A stretch of 64,000 bases of DNA from Crystallibacter sulfonylureivorans_A (GTDB lineage: Bacteria > Actinomycetota > Actinomycetes > Actinomycetales > Micrococcaceae). The first letter of the stretch is position 1; every line of letters starts with the position of its first letter. The stretch is taken from the NCBI RefSeq assembly GCF_047607445.1, contig NZ_JBLKRT010000008.1:1-64000 (forward strand), in the 5' to 3' direction. The notes under the pieces were generated by a model. That model saw nothing but the letters and a program-made list of their open reading frames with translations, did not search any database and was not told where the DNA came from. The position numbers were made by a program, and so were the translations under genes. Below are positions 35,040-44,324 of this stretch, one piece after another.

Positions 35040-36463
35040 GGGATGGTCTCCCAGTACATCTCGCGGTCCCATTCGGTAATGGCGCCGCAGTAGCGGGCCC
35101 ATTCCTCCTGTTTGAGCTGGGTGTAGATCGCCACCAGGTCCTCGGGCAGCGCCGCCGTGAGGTAGGTGTCGGAGACGAACGCGTCGATGGCGTCGCCCAG
35201 GGTGAGCGGCAGTTGGCCGCCCACCGGGCCGTCGGCACCGCCGTCGGGCAGCCCGGGATCCAGTTGGCGGTCCAGCCCGTCCTGCATGGCGGCGATCAGC
35301 AGCGTGTGGGACAGGTAGGGGTTCACGGCGGCATCCGGCACGCGGTATTCCATCCGGCCGTTCGACGAGATGCGGATCAGGCAGCCGCGGCTGTCCAGTC
35401 CCCAGTTGGCCAGGCTTGGCGCGAACTGGCCGGCATCCCAGAACCGCTTATACGAGTTCACGGTGGAGGCCATCACGGCCATGGAACCTGGCGCGTGGGC
35501 GAGCAGGCCGCCGATGGCGTGCTTCGCCGTCTCCGAGACGTGCAGTTCCACCCGGCCGGCGTCCTCGATGACGTTGGTGTCACCGTCCCACAAGCTGAGG
35601 TTGTGGTGGCAGCCGTTGCCCATCTGCCCGTTGTACGGCTTGGGCATGAAGCTGGCGGTCACACCGAATTCGCGGGCCACCTGCTTGCAGATCTGCCGGT
35701 AGGTGACCAACCGGTCGGCGGTTTTTTCCACCCGGTCGTACATCCAGTTCAACTCGATCTGGCCATCGTCCTCGTAGTCGCCCTCGATCATGTCCAGGCC
35801 CATGGCGGTGGCGTAGGTCACCAGCTGCTTGTAGATGGGGCGCATCCGCTCCAGGTTCTCCACCTGGTAGGCGGGGCTGGTGCCCGGCTTCTTGACGACT
35901 TCCAGGCCGGGGCCCTCCCAGGTCATCTCCGGCTCGGTGCCGGATCGGACCTCGAAGCCAGTCCGGGCGGTGAACGCCTCATGGGAGCGGATCAGCAGGG
36001 ACCGGGTGTCGACCGGCATCAGCCGGCCTCCCACCTCCGGCAGGTGCGGCGGCTCGTAGGCGGTGCAGAAGATCCGCGCCACTTTCGTGTCCCACGGCAG
36101 CACCACGAAGGTGTCCGGTTCCGGAAGTGCCCAAAACTCGCGGGCCTCTATGCCCCCGCCGATCAGGTTGCCGTACCGGTCGTTCTGCAGATCGGACAAC
36201 GCAGTGCGGTGGAAGCAGATGCCCTTTTCCAGATTGCGGCGGAAGTGGTTGGCGGGAACCATCTTCGCCACCATGCGCGAGCCGATCGTCGGCAGCGCGT
36301 AGTAGACGTATTCCACGCCGGCTTCTTCGATCTTGCGGCCGAGTTCGCGGACCGTTTCAGGACGCAGGTTGCGTTCTTGGTGGCGGGCGAACGCATCGCG
36401 GTCGTTCAAGGCCGCCAGCATCTCGACGGCGGCCGGGTCAGGCCGTACGGGTGTCAATGTCAT
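35036..36463 (-). CDS. Glutamine-synthetase-like gamma-glutamyl amine ligase
   Basis: 475 residues of the GS superfamily with an intact active site: metal residues in SGTEPEMTW and MIEGDYEDDGQIELN, the NGQMGNGCHHNLSLW ATP/glutamate loop, and GRMEYRVPDAAVNPYL. It is closer to GlnT/gamma-glutamyl-methylamide or -polyamine ligases than to housekeeping GlnA in its N-terminus. In mycobacterial piperidine/morpholine loci a GS-like gene follows the P450 genes, as here. Likely it attaches glutamate to an amine so that it can be oxidised and later released by the PuuD-like hydrolases. Confidence 0.82.
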   Translation of the reverse strand: MTLTPVRPDPAAVEMLAALNDRDAFARHQERNLRPETVRELGRKIEEAGVEYVYYALPTIGSRMVAKMVPANHFRRNLEKGICFHRTALSDLQNDRYGNLIGGGIEAREFWALPEPDTFVVLPWDTKVARIFCTAYEPPHLPEVGGRLMPVDTRSLLIRSHEAFTARTGFEVRSGTEPEMTWEGPGLEVVKKPGTSPAYQVENLERMRPIYKQLVTYATAMGLDMIEGDYEDDGQIELNWMYDRVEKTADRLVTYRQICKQVAREFGVTASFMPKPYNGQMGNGCHHNLSLWDGDTNVIEDAGRVELHVSETAKHAIGGLLAHAPGSMAVMASTVNSYKRFWDAGQFAPSLANWGLDSRGCLIRISSNGRMEYRVPDAAVNPYLSHTLLIAAMQDGLDRQLDPGLPDGGADGPVGGQLPLTLGDAIDAFVSDTYLTAALPEDLVAIYTQLKQEEWARYCGAITEWDREMYWETIP

Positions 36464-36499
36464 CTCTGTCTTCTTTCGGGTCGGTGGCCTCGCGGCCGT

Positions 36500-37750
36500 C
36501 TAGACAGCTGCCAGTTGGGAGCCGGCGGGCAGGCCGGCGTCGGTCACGAGCTTGCGGTAATGCAATTGGCGGTCCGCGGGCAGCGCGGAGGTAACGGCGC
36601 CGATCAGCCGACCGCCGAGGTAGTAAGCCACAGCGACGCCCTCAGCGGGCCGGGACGGATCCCCTTCCAAAACCTCAATTCGGTCGGCGACGGCGGGGCT
36701 GCCCACACCCTGGACGCGGATGCCGAAGATGTCGGTCCAGAAGGAGGGCAGCGGCGCAGCCGGTTCTGCCGCAGGGGTGCCGTTAAGGCCCGCGACCAGT
36801 GCCGGCGCCGCGATTTTGGCGGTGTCGGCCGGGGTGGTCCAGTGCTCTACCCGCCGGGGTCCGGTGCCGGCTCGCCGGTCCGGGTAGCGGGCCACGTCGC
36901 CGACTGCCACGACGTGCTCCGTTCCGAGCACCCTCAGGTGCCCGTCGCAGAGCACGCCGTCGGTCAGGTCCAGACCGTTGCCGGCCAGCCACTCGACGTT
37001 TGGCTTCGAACCAACAGCCTCAATCACGGCGTCGGCCCGCACCTCGCGGCCCCCGGTCAAACGGACCCCGGTGCAGCGCTGCTGCCCGTCGGTTCCTTCG
37101 TCCTGCCAGGTGAACGCGGCGACGCGTTCACCTGAAAGGCACTCGACGCCGCGTTCGGTCAAGAAGTTGCGCATGCCTTCGCTCAGTTCGCGGCCGAGGG
37201 TGAGCTGCATCGGCCCGCTGCTCCCCTCGATCAGCGTCACGCGGCAGCCCAGCAGCGTGGCGGTGGCCGCTGCCTCGCAGCCGATGAATCCTGCGCCAAC
37301 CACCACAATCCGGGCGCCAGGCTGCAAGTCACGATGCAGCCCCAGCGCGTCCTCCAGGGTGCGGATGACGTGCCGGCCGTGCAGCGGTCCGGGAACCCGG
37401 ACGCGTGCCGGCCGCAGCCCGGTGGCCACCACCAGGCCGTCGTAGCCCACACGCTCGCCAGTAGAGAGGGTCAGGGTCCGGGCGGTGAGGTCTGCGCCGG
37501 TGACCGGGGCGCCGAGCTTCCATTCGATGTCGGCGGCACTGCGGCGCTGCCGCAGCGTCACCGTCGCCAGCGCTTCCTGGAACGAGCCGGGCGACTTCAA
37601 CAGTTCCTTCGTGAGCGGCGGCCGGTTGTACGGAGGGTGGGCCTCCCCGCCCATGACAGTGATCTCCTCCTGCCAGCCCGCCGAGCGTAGTTGTTCTGCG
37701 GCTCGCAAACCTCCCATCGAGGCTCCGACGACGGCGATCCTGCGGGCCAC
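36500..37750 (-). CDS. NAD(P)H:ferredoxin reductase (FAD) for the P450 system
   Basis: 416 residues. FAD site GASMGGLRAAEQLR at the N-terminus (residues 9-22) and the NAD(P)H site VVVGAGFIGCEAAA at about 144-157. FAD-binding VVAVGDVARYPD is at about 281, with a C-terminal BFD/ferredoxin-interacting domain. Family of putidaredoxin- and rhodocoxin-reductases. It lies two bases from the ferredoxin gene. It corresponds by position to morC-type reductases of morpholine degradation. Confidence 0.9.
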   Translation of the reverse strand: MARRIAVVGASMGGLRAAEQLRSAGWQEEITVMGGEAHPPYNRPPLTKELLKSPGSFQEALATVTLRQRRSAADIEWKLGAPVTGADLTARTLTLSTGERVGYDGLVVATGLRPARVRVPGPLHGRHVIRTLEDALGLHRDLQPGARIVVVGAGFIGCEAAATATLLGCRVTLIEGSSGPMQLTLGRELSEGMRNFLTERGVECLSGERVAAFTWQDEGTDGQQRCTGVRLTGGREVRADAVIEAVGSKPNVEWLAGNGLDLTDGVLCDGHLRVLGTEHVVAVGDVARYPDRRAGTGPRRVEHWTTPADTAKIAAPALVAGLNGTPAAEPAAPLPSFWTDIFGIRVQGVGSPAVADRIEVLEGDPSRPAEGVAVAYYLGGRLIGAVTSALPADRQLHYRKLVTDAGLPAGSQLAAV

Positions 37751-37752
37751 GA

Positions 37753-37944
37753 TCAGTCCTTGAGGAAGATCGCTTGGACAGGGCAGACGTCGATGGCTTC
37801 TTCGACCACGTCCAGAAGCGAGTCGTCGAAGGTCGGCTCGTATTCAAGGACGCCGTCCGGGTTCATTCGGAATACTTCCGGAGCGGCGATGGCGCACTGG
37901 CCATGGTTGTCGCACAAGCTGCGATCGACATCAACGGTCTTCAT
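37753..37944 (-). CDS. [3Fe-4S]-type ferredoxin
   Basis: 63 residues. Cys11 and Cys17 in CDNHGQC with His in place of a fourth cysteine, and Cys54 in VCPVQAI. This is the three-cysteine pattern of actinobacterial P450 ferredoxins. An acidic surface (EPTFDDSLLDVVEEA) suits docking to reductase and P450. It lies between the P450 and reductase genes and shuttles electrons between them. A GGATCC-rich ribosome region is weak but present. Confidence 0.92.
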   Translation of the reverse strand: MKTVDVDRSLCDNHGQCAIAAPEVFRMNPDGVLEYEPTFDDSLLDVVEEAIDVCPVQAIFLKD

Positions 37945-38005
37945 GGGGATCCTGCTTTCTGTTGGCGCTGTAGTGCGGGGAGCTGTAGTGCGGTGGAAGG
38001 CTGGG

Positions 38006-39205
38006 TCAGCCGCGCGGCGTGAAGCCGATCGGCAGGCGGGTGGGTCCGGTATTGCCGGAATCCGGAAGCCATTCGTCTCCCCCGATCAGCTGCGGGTCGG
38101 CAAGGCGGCTGGCGAGCAGCGGCAGGGCCTCGCTCATGTCTGCCCGCGCAACGAAGTGGCCCAGGCAGTGGTGCACACCGCCGCCGAAGCCGTAGTGCGG
38201 CGCGTGTTCGCCGAGCAAGTCCATCTCCGGGTTGGGGAAGGCCAGCGGGTCGGTGCCCGAGGACTGGGTGAAGAGATGCACCGTGGTGCCCTGGGCAATG
38301 AAGAGGTCCTGATACGTGAAGTCCTCCACGGCTTCCCGGGTGACCCACGTGACCGTCGGATTGGTCCGCATGACTTCTTCGACGGCCTTCGCGCCCAGCT
38401 CCGGGCGCTCCGCCAGCAGTGCCCACTGTTCCGGGTTGCGGATGAAGGACTGCATCGCCAGGCCCAGCTGGTTGCGAGTGGTGTCCATGCCGCCGAAGAT
38501 CAGCAGTACCAGCGCGTTGCGCAGCTCTTCGTCGCTGAGCCGGTCGCCGTCGCGGCTGGCCAACACCAAACGGCTGACGAAGTCCTCCCCCGGGTTGGCC
38601 TGCCGGTCCTTAATCAGCTCGTCGGCATATTCGTACAGCTCTGCAACGGCCGCCTCGACTTTGTCCAGATCCCGTTTGAAGGTCACTCCGAGGGCCAGGC
38701 CCACGGTGGAAGCCAGCCGGGCGATCTTCGGCCACTCGCTCTCCGGAATGCCCAACAGGATGGTGAGGACCCGAGTGGCATATGGCTCAGCGAAGTCACG
38801 GATGAACTCGCACTCGCCCTGGTCGATGAACGCGTCGATCAGCTCGTTGGCCAAGGCCTGGAACCGCGGGACCAGATCCTTGATCAGCCGGGGCGAGAAC
38901 GCCGGATTGAGGAGCCGGCGGATGCGGTGGTGGTCCTCGCCTTCCAGCACCAGCAGATTCTTGGTCCACCAGTCGTAGAACAAGCCGCCGTGCACCCCGT
39001 TGTGGGCCGGCCATTGGGCACTGCCCTGCTTGAGCTTGGGGCTCTTGAGCAGCTTGCTCACCTCGTCGTACCGCAGCACGGCGATCCCGTAATTGGTCCT
39101 CGCGTACCAGCTGGCCTCGCGTGCGTTGCGCAGCTCTTCGGACTGCATGGCGAACGACGGGTCCGAAATGTTCAGGTACGGAATGTCAACAGTGGGCGTA
39201 CTCAT
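38006..39205 (-). CDS. Cytochrome P450, CYP151-like (secondary-amine monooxygenase candidate)
   Basis: 399 residues from ATG 39205, with AAAAGG upstream. I-helix LLIFGGMDTTRNQ, ExxR in VEEVMR, and heme loop HYGFGGGVHHCLGH with the axial Cys. No membrane anchor, as usual for soluble bacterial class I P450s. The order P450-[3Fe-4S]ferredoxin-reductase-GS matches, from memory, the pipA and morABC loci that hydroxylate piperidine, pyrrolidine and morpholine next to the ring nitrogen. CYP151 membership is inference from that order and should be tested by alignment. Confidence 0.88.
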   Translation of the reverse strand: MSTPTVDIPYLNISDPSFAMQSEELRNAREASWYARTNYGIAVLRYDEVSKLLKSPKLKQGSAQWPAHNGVHGGLFYDWWTKNLLVLEGEDHHRIRRLLNPAFSPRLIKDLVPRFQALANELIDAFIDQGECEFIRDFAEPYATRVLTILLGIPESEWPKIARLASTVGLALGVTFKRDLDKVEAAVAELYEYADELIKDRQANPGEDFVSRLVLASRDGDRLSDEELRNALVLLIFGGMDTTRNQLGLAMQSFIRNPEQWALLAERPELGAKAVEEVMRTNPTVTWVTREAVEDFTYQDLFIAQGTTVHLFTQSSGTDPLAFPNPEMDLLGEHAPHYGFGGGVHHCLGHFVARADMSEALPLLASRLADPQLIGGDEWLPDSGNTGPTRLPIGFTPRG

Positions 39206-39285
39206 GGTTGGAGCCTTTTCCTTGTTTTGCTCTCGGTGAATTGCTGGGCTGGAAGGCCCGGACCGGGGTGCCGGCCGCTGGGGTG

Positions 39286-40791
39286 CTAGGCGGAAAGCGG
39301 CCCGGCAGGTATCGCATCTCCTGCAGGTGCGTCGCCCTTGAGGTAAGGCTTCTTCCAGACCATGTAAACCAGGCCCACAACCACCACCCCGACGGCGGAG
39401 ATCAGCACCAGGTAGTTGACGAACCAGCCTGCTTCGGGAGTCCGCGGCCATGCCATGTTGACCATGCCGATCACGCCCCAGGTCAGGGCTGCGATGTTGA
39501 TCGGGATCCCCCAGCCGCCGAGCCGGAAGGCACCGTTGGCCTTCCAGCCCTTGAGCTTGGCCCGCAGCGAGGCGAGGACCACCATGTGGAAGCCCATGTA
39601 CATCCCCATCGCCGCGAACGAGATGATCGTGACCAGCGCGTCTTCGGAGACCTTGGAGCCAACCACGATGATGGCCGGAACCAGGCCAGCCAGCAGCAGG
39701 GCGTACGGTGGCACGTGACGGGTTTCGCTGAACTTGCTCAGAAGCTTGCTGCCCGGCAGGATGCCGTCACGGGCCATTGAGTAGGCCAGCCGTGAGGATG
39801 CTGCCTGCAGGCTCAGGGCGCAGGACACGAAGGAGATCAGCACGATGCCGAGGACCACCTTGAAGCCAACCGGTCCGAAGGCCGAGAGCAGCACGTTGCC
39901 AATCGGATCGGTGTCCTCACCGGAGATCACGGCACCGAAGTCCGGCACGGCCAGGATCAGCGACAAGCAGACGAACATTGCCGCGAATCCGCCAATGTAA
40001 ATGGTCATCCGCATGGCCTTGGGAATCCGCACTCCCGGGTTCGGCACCTCTTCGGCCACGTCGCCGCAGGCTTCGAAACCGTAGTACTGGTAGATGCCGA
40101 TGAGGCCGGCCGCGGCGAAGGCGATGAAGTAGTTGCTGCCTTCTCCTGCCCCGAAGGTCTGGAACAGCACGCTGAGGTCGTGTTCGCGGGCAGTGGTCAT
40201 CAGCCAAACGCCGACGGCGATCGCTCCGCCCAGTTCCGCCAAGAGACCGAGCATGGCAACCTTACTCAGCACCTTGGTGCCGCCAAGGTTCAACACGGTA
40301 GCGAGGGCAATGACCACGAGCGCGGAGATAATCACCGAGTCAACGGTGCTTTCCATCCCCAAGAGCAAGCTGAGGAACGGCCCGGCCCCGTAGGAGACGC
40401 TGGCGATGGTTGCCAGCAACGCGCAGAGGTAGATCCACCCGTTCATCCATCCCCACTTGCGGCCCCAGAGGCGGCGGGCCCACGGGTAGACGCCACCGGC
40501 CACCGGGTAATTGGAAACAATCTCGCCGAACACGGTGGCGACCAGCAACTGCCCGACGCCAACGATGACCAGGGACCAGAACATCGGCGGTCCGGCCATG
40601 CCGAGCGATGCAGCGAAGAGCGAGTAGATCCCCACGACCGGGGAGAGGTAGGTGAACCCGAGGGAGACGTTCCCCCAAAAAGTCATTTCGCGCTTGAATT
40701 GCTTCTCATACGAGTAACCAAGGCTGGCAAGGTGTTCGGCGTCTTCATCGACGCCCGGACCGCCAGCGGGTCTCGTCATTTCGGCTGACAT
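39286..40791 (-). CDS. APC-family amino acid/amine permease
   Basis: 501 residues, 12 transmembrane segments. SLGFTYLSPVVGIYSLFAAS in TM1 and FGEIVSNYPVAGGVYPWARRLWG in TM2-3 are features of the amino acid/choline/GABA permease branch. An AAGGAG ribosome site lies five bases before ATG 40791. It is the first gene of the minus-strand operon leading to the P450 and likely imports the amine substrate or an amino acid derivative. A CRP-type palindrome lies 64 bases upstream. Confidence 0.9.
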   Translation of the reverse strand: MSAEMTRPAGGPGVDEDAEHLASLGYSYEKQFKREMTFWGNVSLGFTYLSPVVGIYSLFAASLGMAGPPMFWSLVIVGVGQLLVATVFGEIVSNYPVAGGVYPWARRLWGRKWGWMNGWIYLCALLATIASVSYGAGPFLSLLLGMESTVDSVIISALVVIALATVLNLGGTKVLSKVAMLGLLAELGGAIAVGVWLMTTAREHDLSVLFQTFGAGEGSNYFIAFAAAGLIGIYQYYGFEACGDVAEEVPNPGVRIPKAMRMTIYIGGFAAMFVCLSLILAVPDFGAVISGEDTDPIGNVLLSAFGPVGFKVVLGIVLISFVSCALSLQAASSRLAYSMARDGILPGSKLLSKFSETRHVPPYALLLAGLVPAIIVVGSKVSEDALVTIISFAAMGMYMGFHMVVLASLRAKLKGWKANGAFRLGGWGIPINIAALTWGVIGMVNMAWPRTPEAGWFVNYLVLISAVGVVVVGLVYMVWKKPYLKGDAPAGDAIPAGPLSA

Positions 40792-41278
40792 TGCGCTCCT
40801 TCAAAACGGATAGTCCGTGCGGTGGACGCTGCACAGGAGTCTGCTGCCCCCGCTTGTGATTGAGATCACATCTAGTCGATCTCGGAAAAACCCTACAAAT
40901 GAATGTTTTATTTGGCAAGGGCTTTTTCCGGCCCGCTTCCGGCCCGCCCTACAGATGCCTGCCTGGTTCATCTATTGACAGAGGCGTCGGCCGGACGTCC
41001 GCGCTGGACCCTTCGTCCGTCCTGCCCGCCGTGCGCTGTCGAAAAAAGCTTCAGCGGCACAGCTTTTGCAGGAAGCACTCGGGAGCATGCCGGGCCATTG
41101 GGACCGCTGCGGATCCACGTTCGCCACGGCGGATACTTTCCAGAGCCTGCGAACCAGCTCAAGCCGCGGCGTGTACGGCTGGATGAAACCGCCAAGGTAC
41201 CGGATGGAATATCCCTGCCCAGGCTGCCCGCGCTGCCGTAAGCTCAAGCGCACACCAAGCTCGCAGGGAGGAACGACA
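40792..41278. promoter_or_regulatory. Divergent control region of the amine operon and CoA-transferase gene
   Basis: 487 bases without a convincing gene. Contains the CRP-type site (separate entry), an AT-rich patch around 40890-40930 with TTTTATTTGG, and a GC-rich half toward the CoA-transferase with its GGGAGGA ribosome site at 41266-41272. Confidence 0.6.
40855..40870. promoter_or_regulatory. CRP/GlxR-type binding site
   Basis: TGTGA-TTGAGA-TCACA: an exact match to the TGTGA-N6-TCACA consensus of cAMP-CRP and corynebacterial GlxR. It lies 64 bases upstream of the permease start, a position suited to catabolite control of the amine operon. Confidence 0.8.
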
Positions 41279-42466
41279 GTGCCTGACCCATCCAGCGCTT
41301 CGGCGCCCGCTGCGGCAGACAGGCCGCTCGAGGGGCTGCTGGTCGCCGACTTCTCCCGCGTGCTGGCCGGCCCGCTGGCCACCATGACGCTGGCCGATCT
41401 CGGCGCGCGGGTCATCAAGGTGGAGCGCCCGGGCACCGGTGACGACACCCGCAGTTGGGGGCCGCCGTACTCCGCTACCGGCGCAACATACTTCGAAAGT
41501 GTGAACCGCAACAAGGAATCGATCTGCCTCGACTTGACCGCGAGCGGGGACCGTCTGCTGGCGAAGAAACTGGCGCTGGCTGCGGACGTAGTGGTGGAGA
41601 ATTTCAAGCCCGGCGGGATGGACAAGCTAGGGCTCGGGTACGAGGAGCTCGCTTCGGCGAACCCGGGTCTGGTCTACGCTTCCATCTCCGGTTTCGGTTC
41701 CGCCGAGGGCGCCTCACTTCCCGGCTACGACTTCATTGTCCAGGCGGTCGGCGGCCTGATGAGCATCACCGGCGACGCCGACGGTTCACCCTACAAAGCG
41801 GGTGTCGCCTTGGTCGACGTGCTGACCGCGAAGGACGCGACGATCGGGATCCTGGCGGCGCTCAACGCCCGTGCCGTCTCCGGTCAGGGCCGTCGCCTCG
41901 AGGTCAATCTGTTGTCCAGCCTGCAGGGTGCCCTCGCCAACCAGGCCCAGGCCTGGCTGGGTGCAGCCACGGTTCCCCGGCGGATGGGCAATGAACACCC
42001 CTCGATCGTGCCTTACCAGTTGCTGGCCTGCGCCGACGGTCCGCTGGCGGTGGCGTGCGGCAACGACGGGCAGTTCCGCCAACTGGCCAACGTCCTGGGG
42101 GTGCCCCGGTTGGCGGACGACGCACGCTTCGCCACCAACAGCGCGCGCGTCCAACACCGCACGGAACTCATTCCGCTGTTGGAGCAGGCTCTCTCCTCGT
42201 CGTCCGCCTCCGTGTGGCAGGACAAGCTGACCGGCGTGGGTGTTCCTGCCGGTCCTGTCGCCAGCATCGACGAGGGCATCAACTTCGCCGAGTCACTCGG
42301 GCTGTCGCCCACCATCGAAGTCCATGATGCCGCCGGACGGCCCGTCGGCCGACAGGTCCGCCACCCGGTCACTTGGAGCCCCGCGTTTGAAGCGCGTACG
42401 GCCGCCCCTCCCGCGCTGGGCGAACATACCGAATCCGTGCTGGAGTGGCTGCGAACGCTGGATTAG
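41279..42466 (+). CDS. CaiB/BaiF-family (class III) CoA-transferase, possible glutarate CoA-transferase
   Basis: 395 residues from GTG 41279, six bases after GGGAGGA. Family signatures: VADFSRVLAGPLATMTLADLG (N-terminal CoA-binding), VVENFKPGGMDKLGLGY and the active-site Asp in GVALVDVLTAKDA (about residue 182). Such enzymes move CoA between dicarboxylates. Two genes later lies glutaryl-CoA dehydrogenase, so succinyl-CoA:glutarate transfer is the most economical reading. The substrate is inferred from context. Confidence 0.85.
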   Translation: MPDPSSASAPAAADRPLEGLLVADFSRVLAGPLATMTLADLGARVIKVERPGTGDDTRSWGPPYSATGATYFESVNRNKESICLDLTASGDRLLAKKLALAADVVVENFKPGGMDKLGLGYEELASANPGLVYASISGFGSAEGASLPGYDFIVQAVGGLMSITGDADGSPYKAGVALVDVLTAKDATIGILAALNARAVSGQGRRLEVNLLSSLQGALANQAQAWLGAATVPRRMGNEHPSIVPYQLLACADGPLAVACGNDGQFRQLANVLGVPRLADDARFATNSARVQHRTELIPLLEQALSSSSASVWQDKLTGVGVPAGPVASIDEGINFAESLGLSPTIEVHDAAGRPVGRQVRHPVTWSPAFEARTAAPPALGEHTESVLEWLRTLD

Positions 42467-42469
42467 CCC

Positions 42470-44044
42470 TCACAGCCCATGCCGGCGCAGGGCCAGCCAG
42501 AGGAGCGCGGCAACATCCGGATCGTCGAGGTCAACACCCAGCAGCCGCTCGGCCACGGCCATGCGATGGCGCAGCGAGTTGCGGTGGACTTTGAGGTGGC
42601 GGGCGGCATCCTCCCAGCGGCCCTGATGCCGAAGGTAGGCTGCCACCGTCTCCAAGAGCTCCGCCCGGGAGTACCCCGCGAGCGCTGCCACCCAGGCGTC
42701 GGCGCGCGCCTCGTCGTCGGCATCCAGATCCACCAGCGTGCCGGCGGGAGCGGCAACGGCAGCACGGTGCACCGCTGACATCGCCCCGGCGACGTCCTCC
42801 AAGGTCAGCGGTTCAGTCCAGGCGGCGGCAGTCTCGATGTCGGTCGCCGCAGGCCCCGGATCCGCCGCGGCCGGACCGGCGGATCCCTTGCCTCCTGTCC
42901 AGGCCAGGAACTCCGCATCTTCCTTCCCGGCTTCCTGCTGGCTCCCTGCTGCCAGTTCAACCTGCCGGGCATCCAAGAGGAAGTAGCCCACGGCGTCGTC
43001 GTGATAGCGAAGCATGCAGGTGGTCACCGCCGCAGCCGGCAGCGGGCTGCCCTCGGCCCGTTGGAGCCGGGGCAGCACGCCGGCAAGCGCAGGGAGAACG
43101 TCCGCCGTGGGGCTGCGCAGTGCCAGGACGCGGACGCGTTCCGGCAGCGGTCCGATCTTCCCGTCGTCGGCCACCAGGCGTGCGGCCTCCACTTGGCCTC
43201 CGGCAATCAGCTTCGCGACGACGGAGCCCAGCGCCGCCGTGGTGCCCCGAAGTTCGTCGCGCTGCTGGGCCTTCAAGGCCAGCAAGACGCACACCGTCAT
43301 GATGATCTGCCGGTCGGCTTTGGTCAGCGTCCGGCCGGAGCCAATGGCCAGGAAGCCGTCGATCCGCCCTTGGACGAGGATCGGATACTCCACCACGGGT
43401 GTGCCGTGCAGCCAGAAGGTGGCGGCAGAATGAGTGCCGGCAATGTTGAGCCGGGCGGTTTCCTGCTTCAGATGCGGCAGCAGCGAGAGCGCATTCGCCG
43501 GCCAGACGGTGGCTTCCGTGCCGTCGCCGGCGGGCAGGTAGGCCACCCAGCCGCCCAAGGCCTGCGCCAAGCCGCGCACCACGGAGGGCAAAGCATCCAC
43601 GCGCATCGTCGCGCGGGCCAGCGCGGTCTGCGTTCCCAAGTTCGCAATGAGCCCGGCCTGATCACTGCGCGAGGCCAGCTCCCAGAACATCCTCGAGACG
43701 TCCAGGAACGGCACACCGTCAGGGACTACCAGCAACTCCACCCCTGCGGCAGAGCACGCGCGGACCAGCTCCGGCGGCACGCTGTCCAGCCCTTCGCCCA
43801 ATCCCAGCCCCAAGGCAGCCACCCCTTTGGCAGCCAGCCGCTGCACGTATTCGTCCACCGCATCGGCGGTCCCGCCCAGCGGTATGCCGGTAGTTAGCAG
43901 CAACTCCCCGCCCTCCAGATAGGCGCCGGGATCCGTCAGCTCGGAGACGTGGACACCGGAAAGCTGGAGGCCCGGCACGGGGCCAGGCACCGCGGGCCGG
44001 AGCGACTCTCCAAGTTCATTGCTGAGCTGGGCAAGGGAAACCAT
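42470..44044 (-). CDS. PucR-family transcriptional regulator
   Basis: 524 residues from ATG 44044; the longer in-frame extension lacks a ribosome site. The N-terminal PucR domain (LSGVHVSELTDPGAYLEGGELLLTTG, ~30-150) is followed by a GAF-like middle. The C-terminal helix-turn-helix reads YLRHQGRWEDAARHLKVHRNSLRHRMAVAE. PucR-type proteins regulate use of nitrogen compounds such as purines, polyamines and GABA. It converges with the CoA-transferase gene (3 bases apart) and diverges from the glutaryl-CoA dehydrogenase operon, which it probably activates. Confidence 0.9.
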   Translation of the reverse strand: MVSLAQLSNELGESLRPAVPGPVPGLQLSGVHVSELTDPGAYLEGGELLLTTGIPLGGTADAVDEYVQRLAAKGVAALGLGLGEGLDSVPPELVRACSAAGVELLVVPDGVPFLDVSRMFWELASRSDQAGLIANLGTQTALARATMRVDALPSVVRGLAQALGGWVAYLPAGDGTEATVWPANALSLLPHLKQETARLNIAGTHSAATFWLHGTPVVEYPILVQGRIDGFLAIGSGRTLTKADRQIIMTVCVLLALKAQQRDELRGTTAALGSVVAKLIAGGQVEAARLVADDGKIGPLPERVRVLALRSPTADVLPALAGVLPRLQRAEGSPLPAAAVTTCMLRYHDDAVGYFLLDARQVELAAGSQQEAGKEDAEFLAWTGGKGSAGPAAADPGPAATDIETAAAWTEPLTLEDVAGAMSAVHRAAVAAPAGTLVDLDADDEARADAWVAALAGYSRAELLETVAAYLRHQGRWEDAARHLKVHRNSLRHRMAVAERLLGVDLDDPDVAALLWLALRRHGL

Positions 44045-44324
44045 GGGCTGATTATCCAACAGGTCCCGACACTTTGGGCAGAACATCCGATGACTCGGGA
44101 CAGGTCCGGCGATTAGCGTTGCGTTATGACCGTCTGCTGCCTCTCCGCTGGCAGCGTGCCCGCCATTGACCGTGCCACTTCCGGGCGCATCGTCACGACC
44201 GGGCATAGCGCCGCATCCGACCACAGCGTCATGGCCGCATCCCCGTCTCTGAGCTGACGCCGGGCACGCTCAGCGCACCGCCGTCGTCGTCCCCCATCCC
44301 CCGTCGTTGACAGAAGGAAAGCAC

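Noticed and set aside
35021..37135. 704-codon plus-strand frame opposite GS and reductase genes
   Set aside because: No motif; spans two genes with clear catalytic residues on the other strand.
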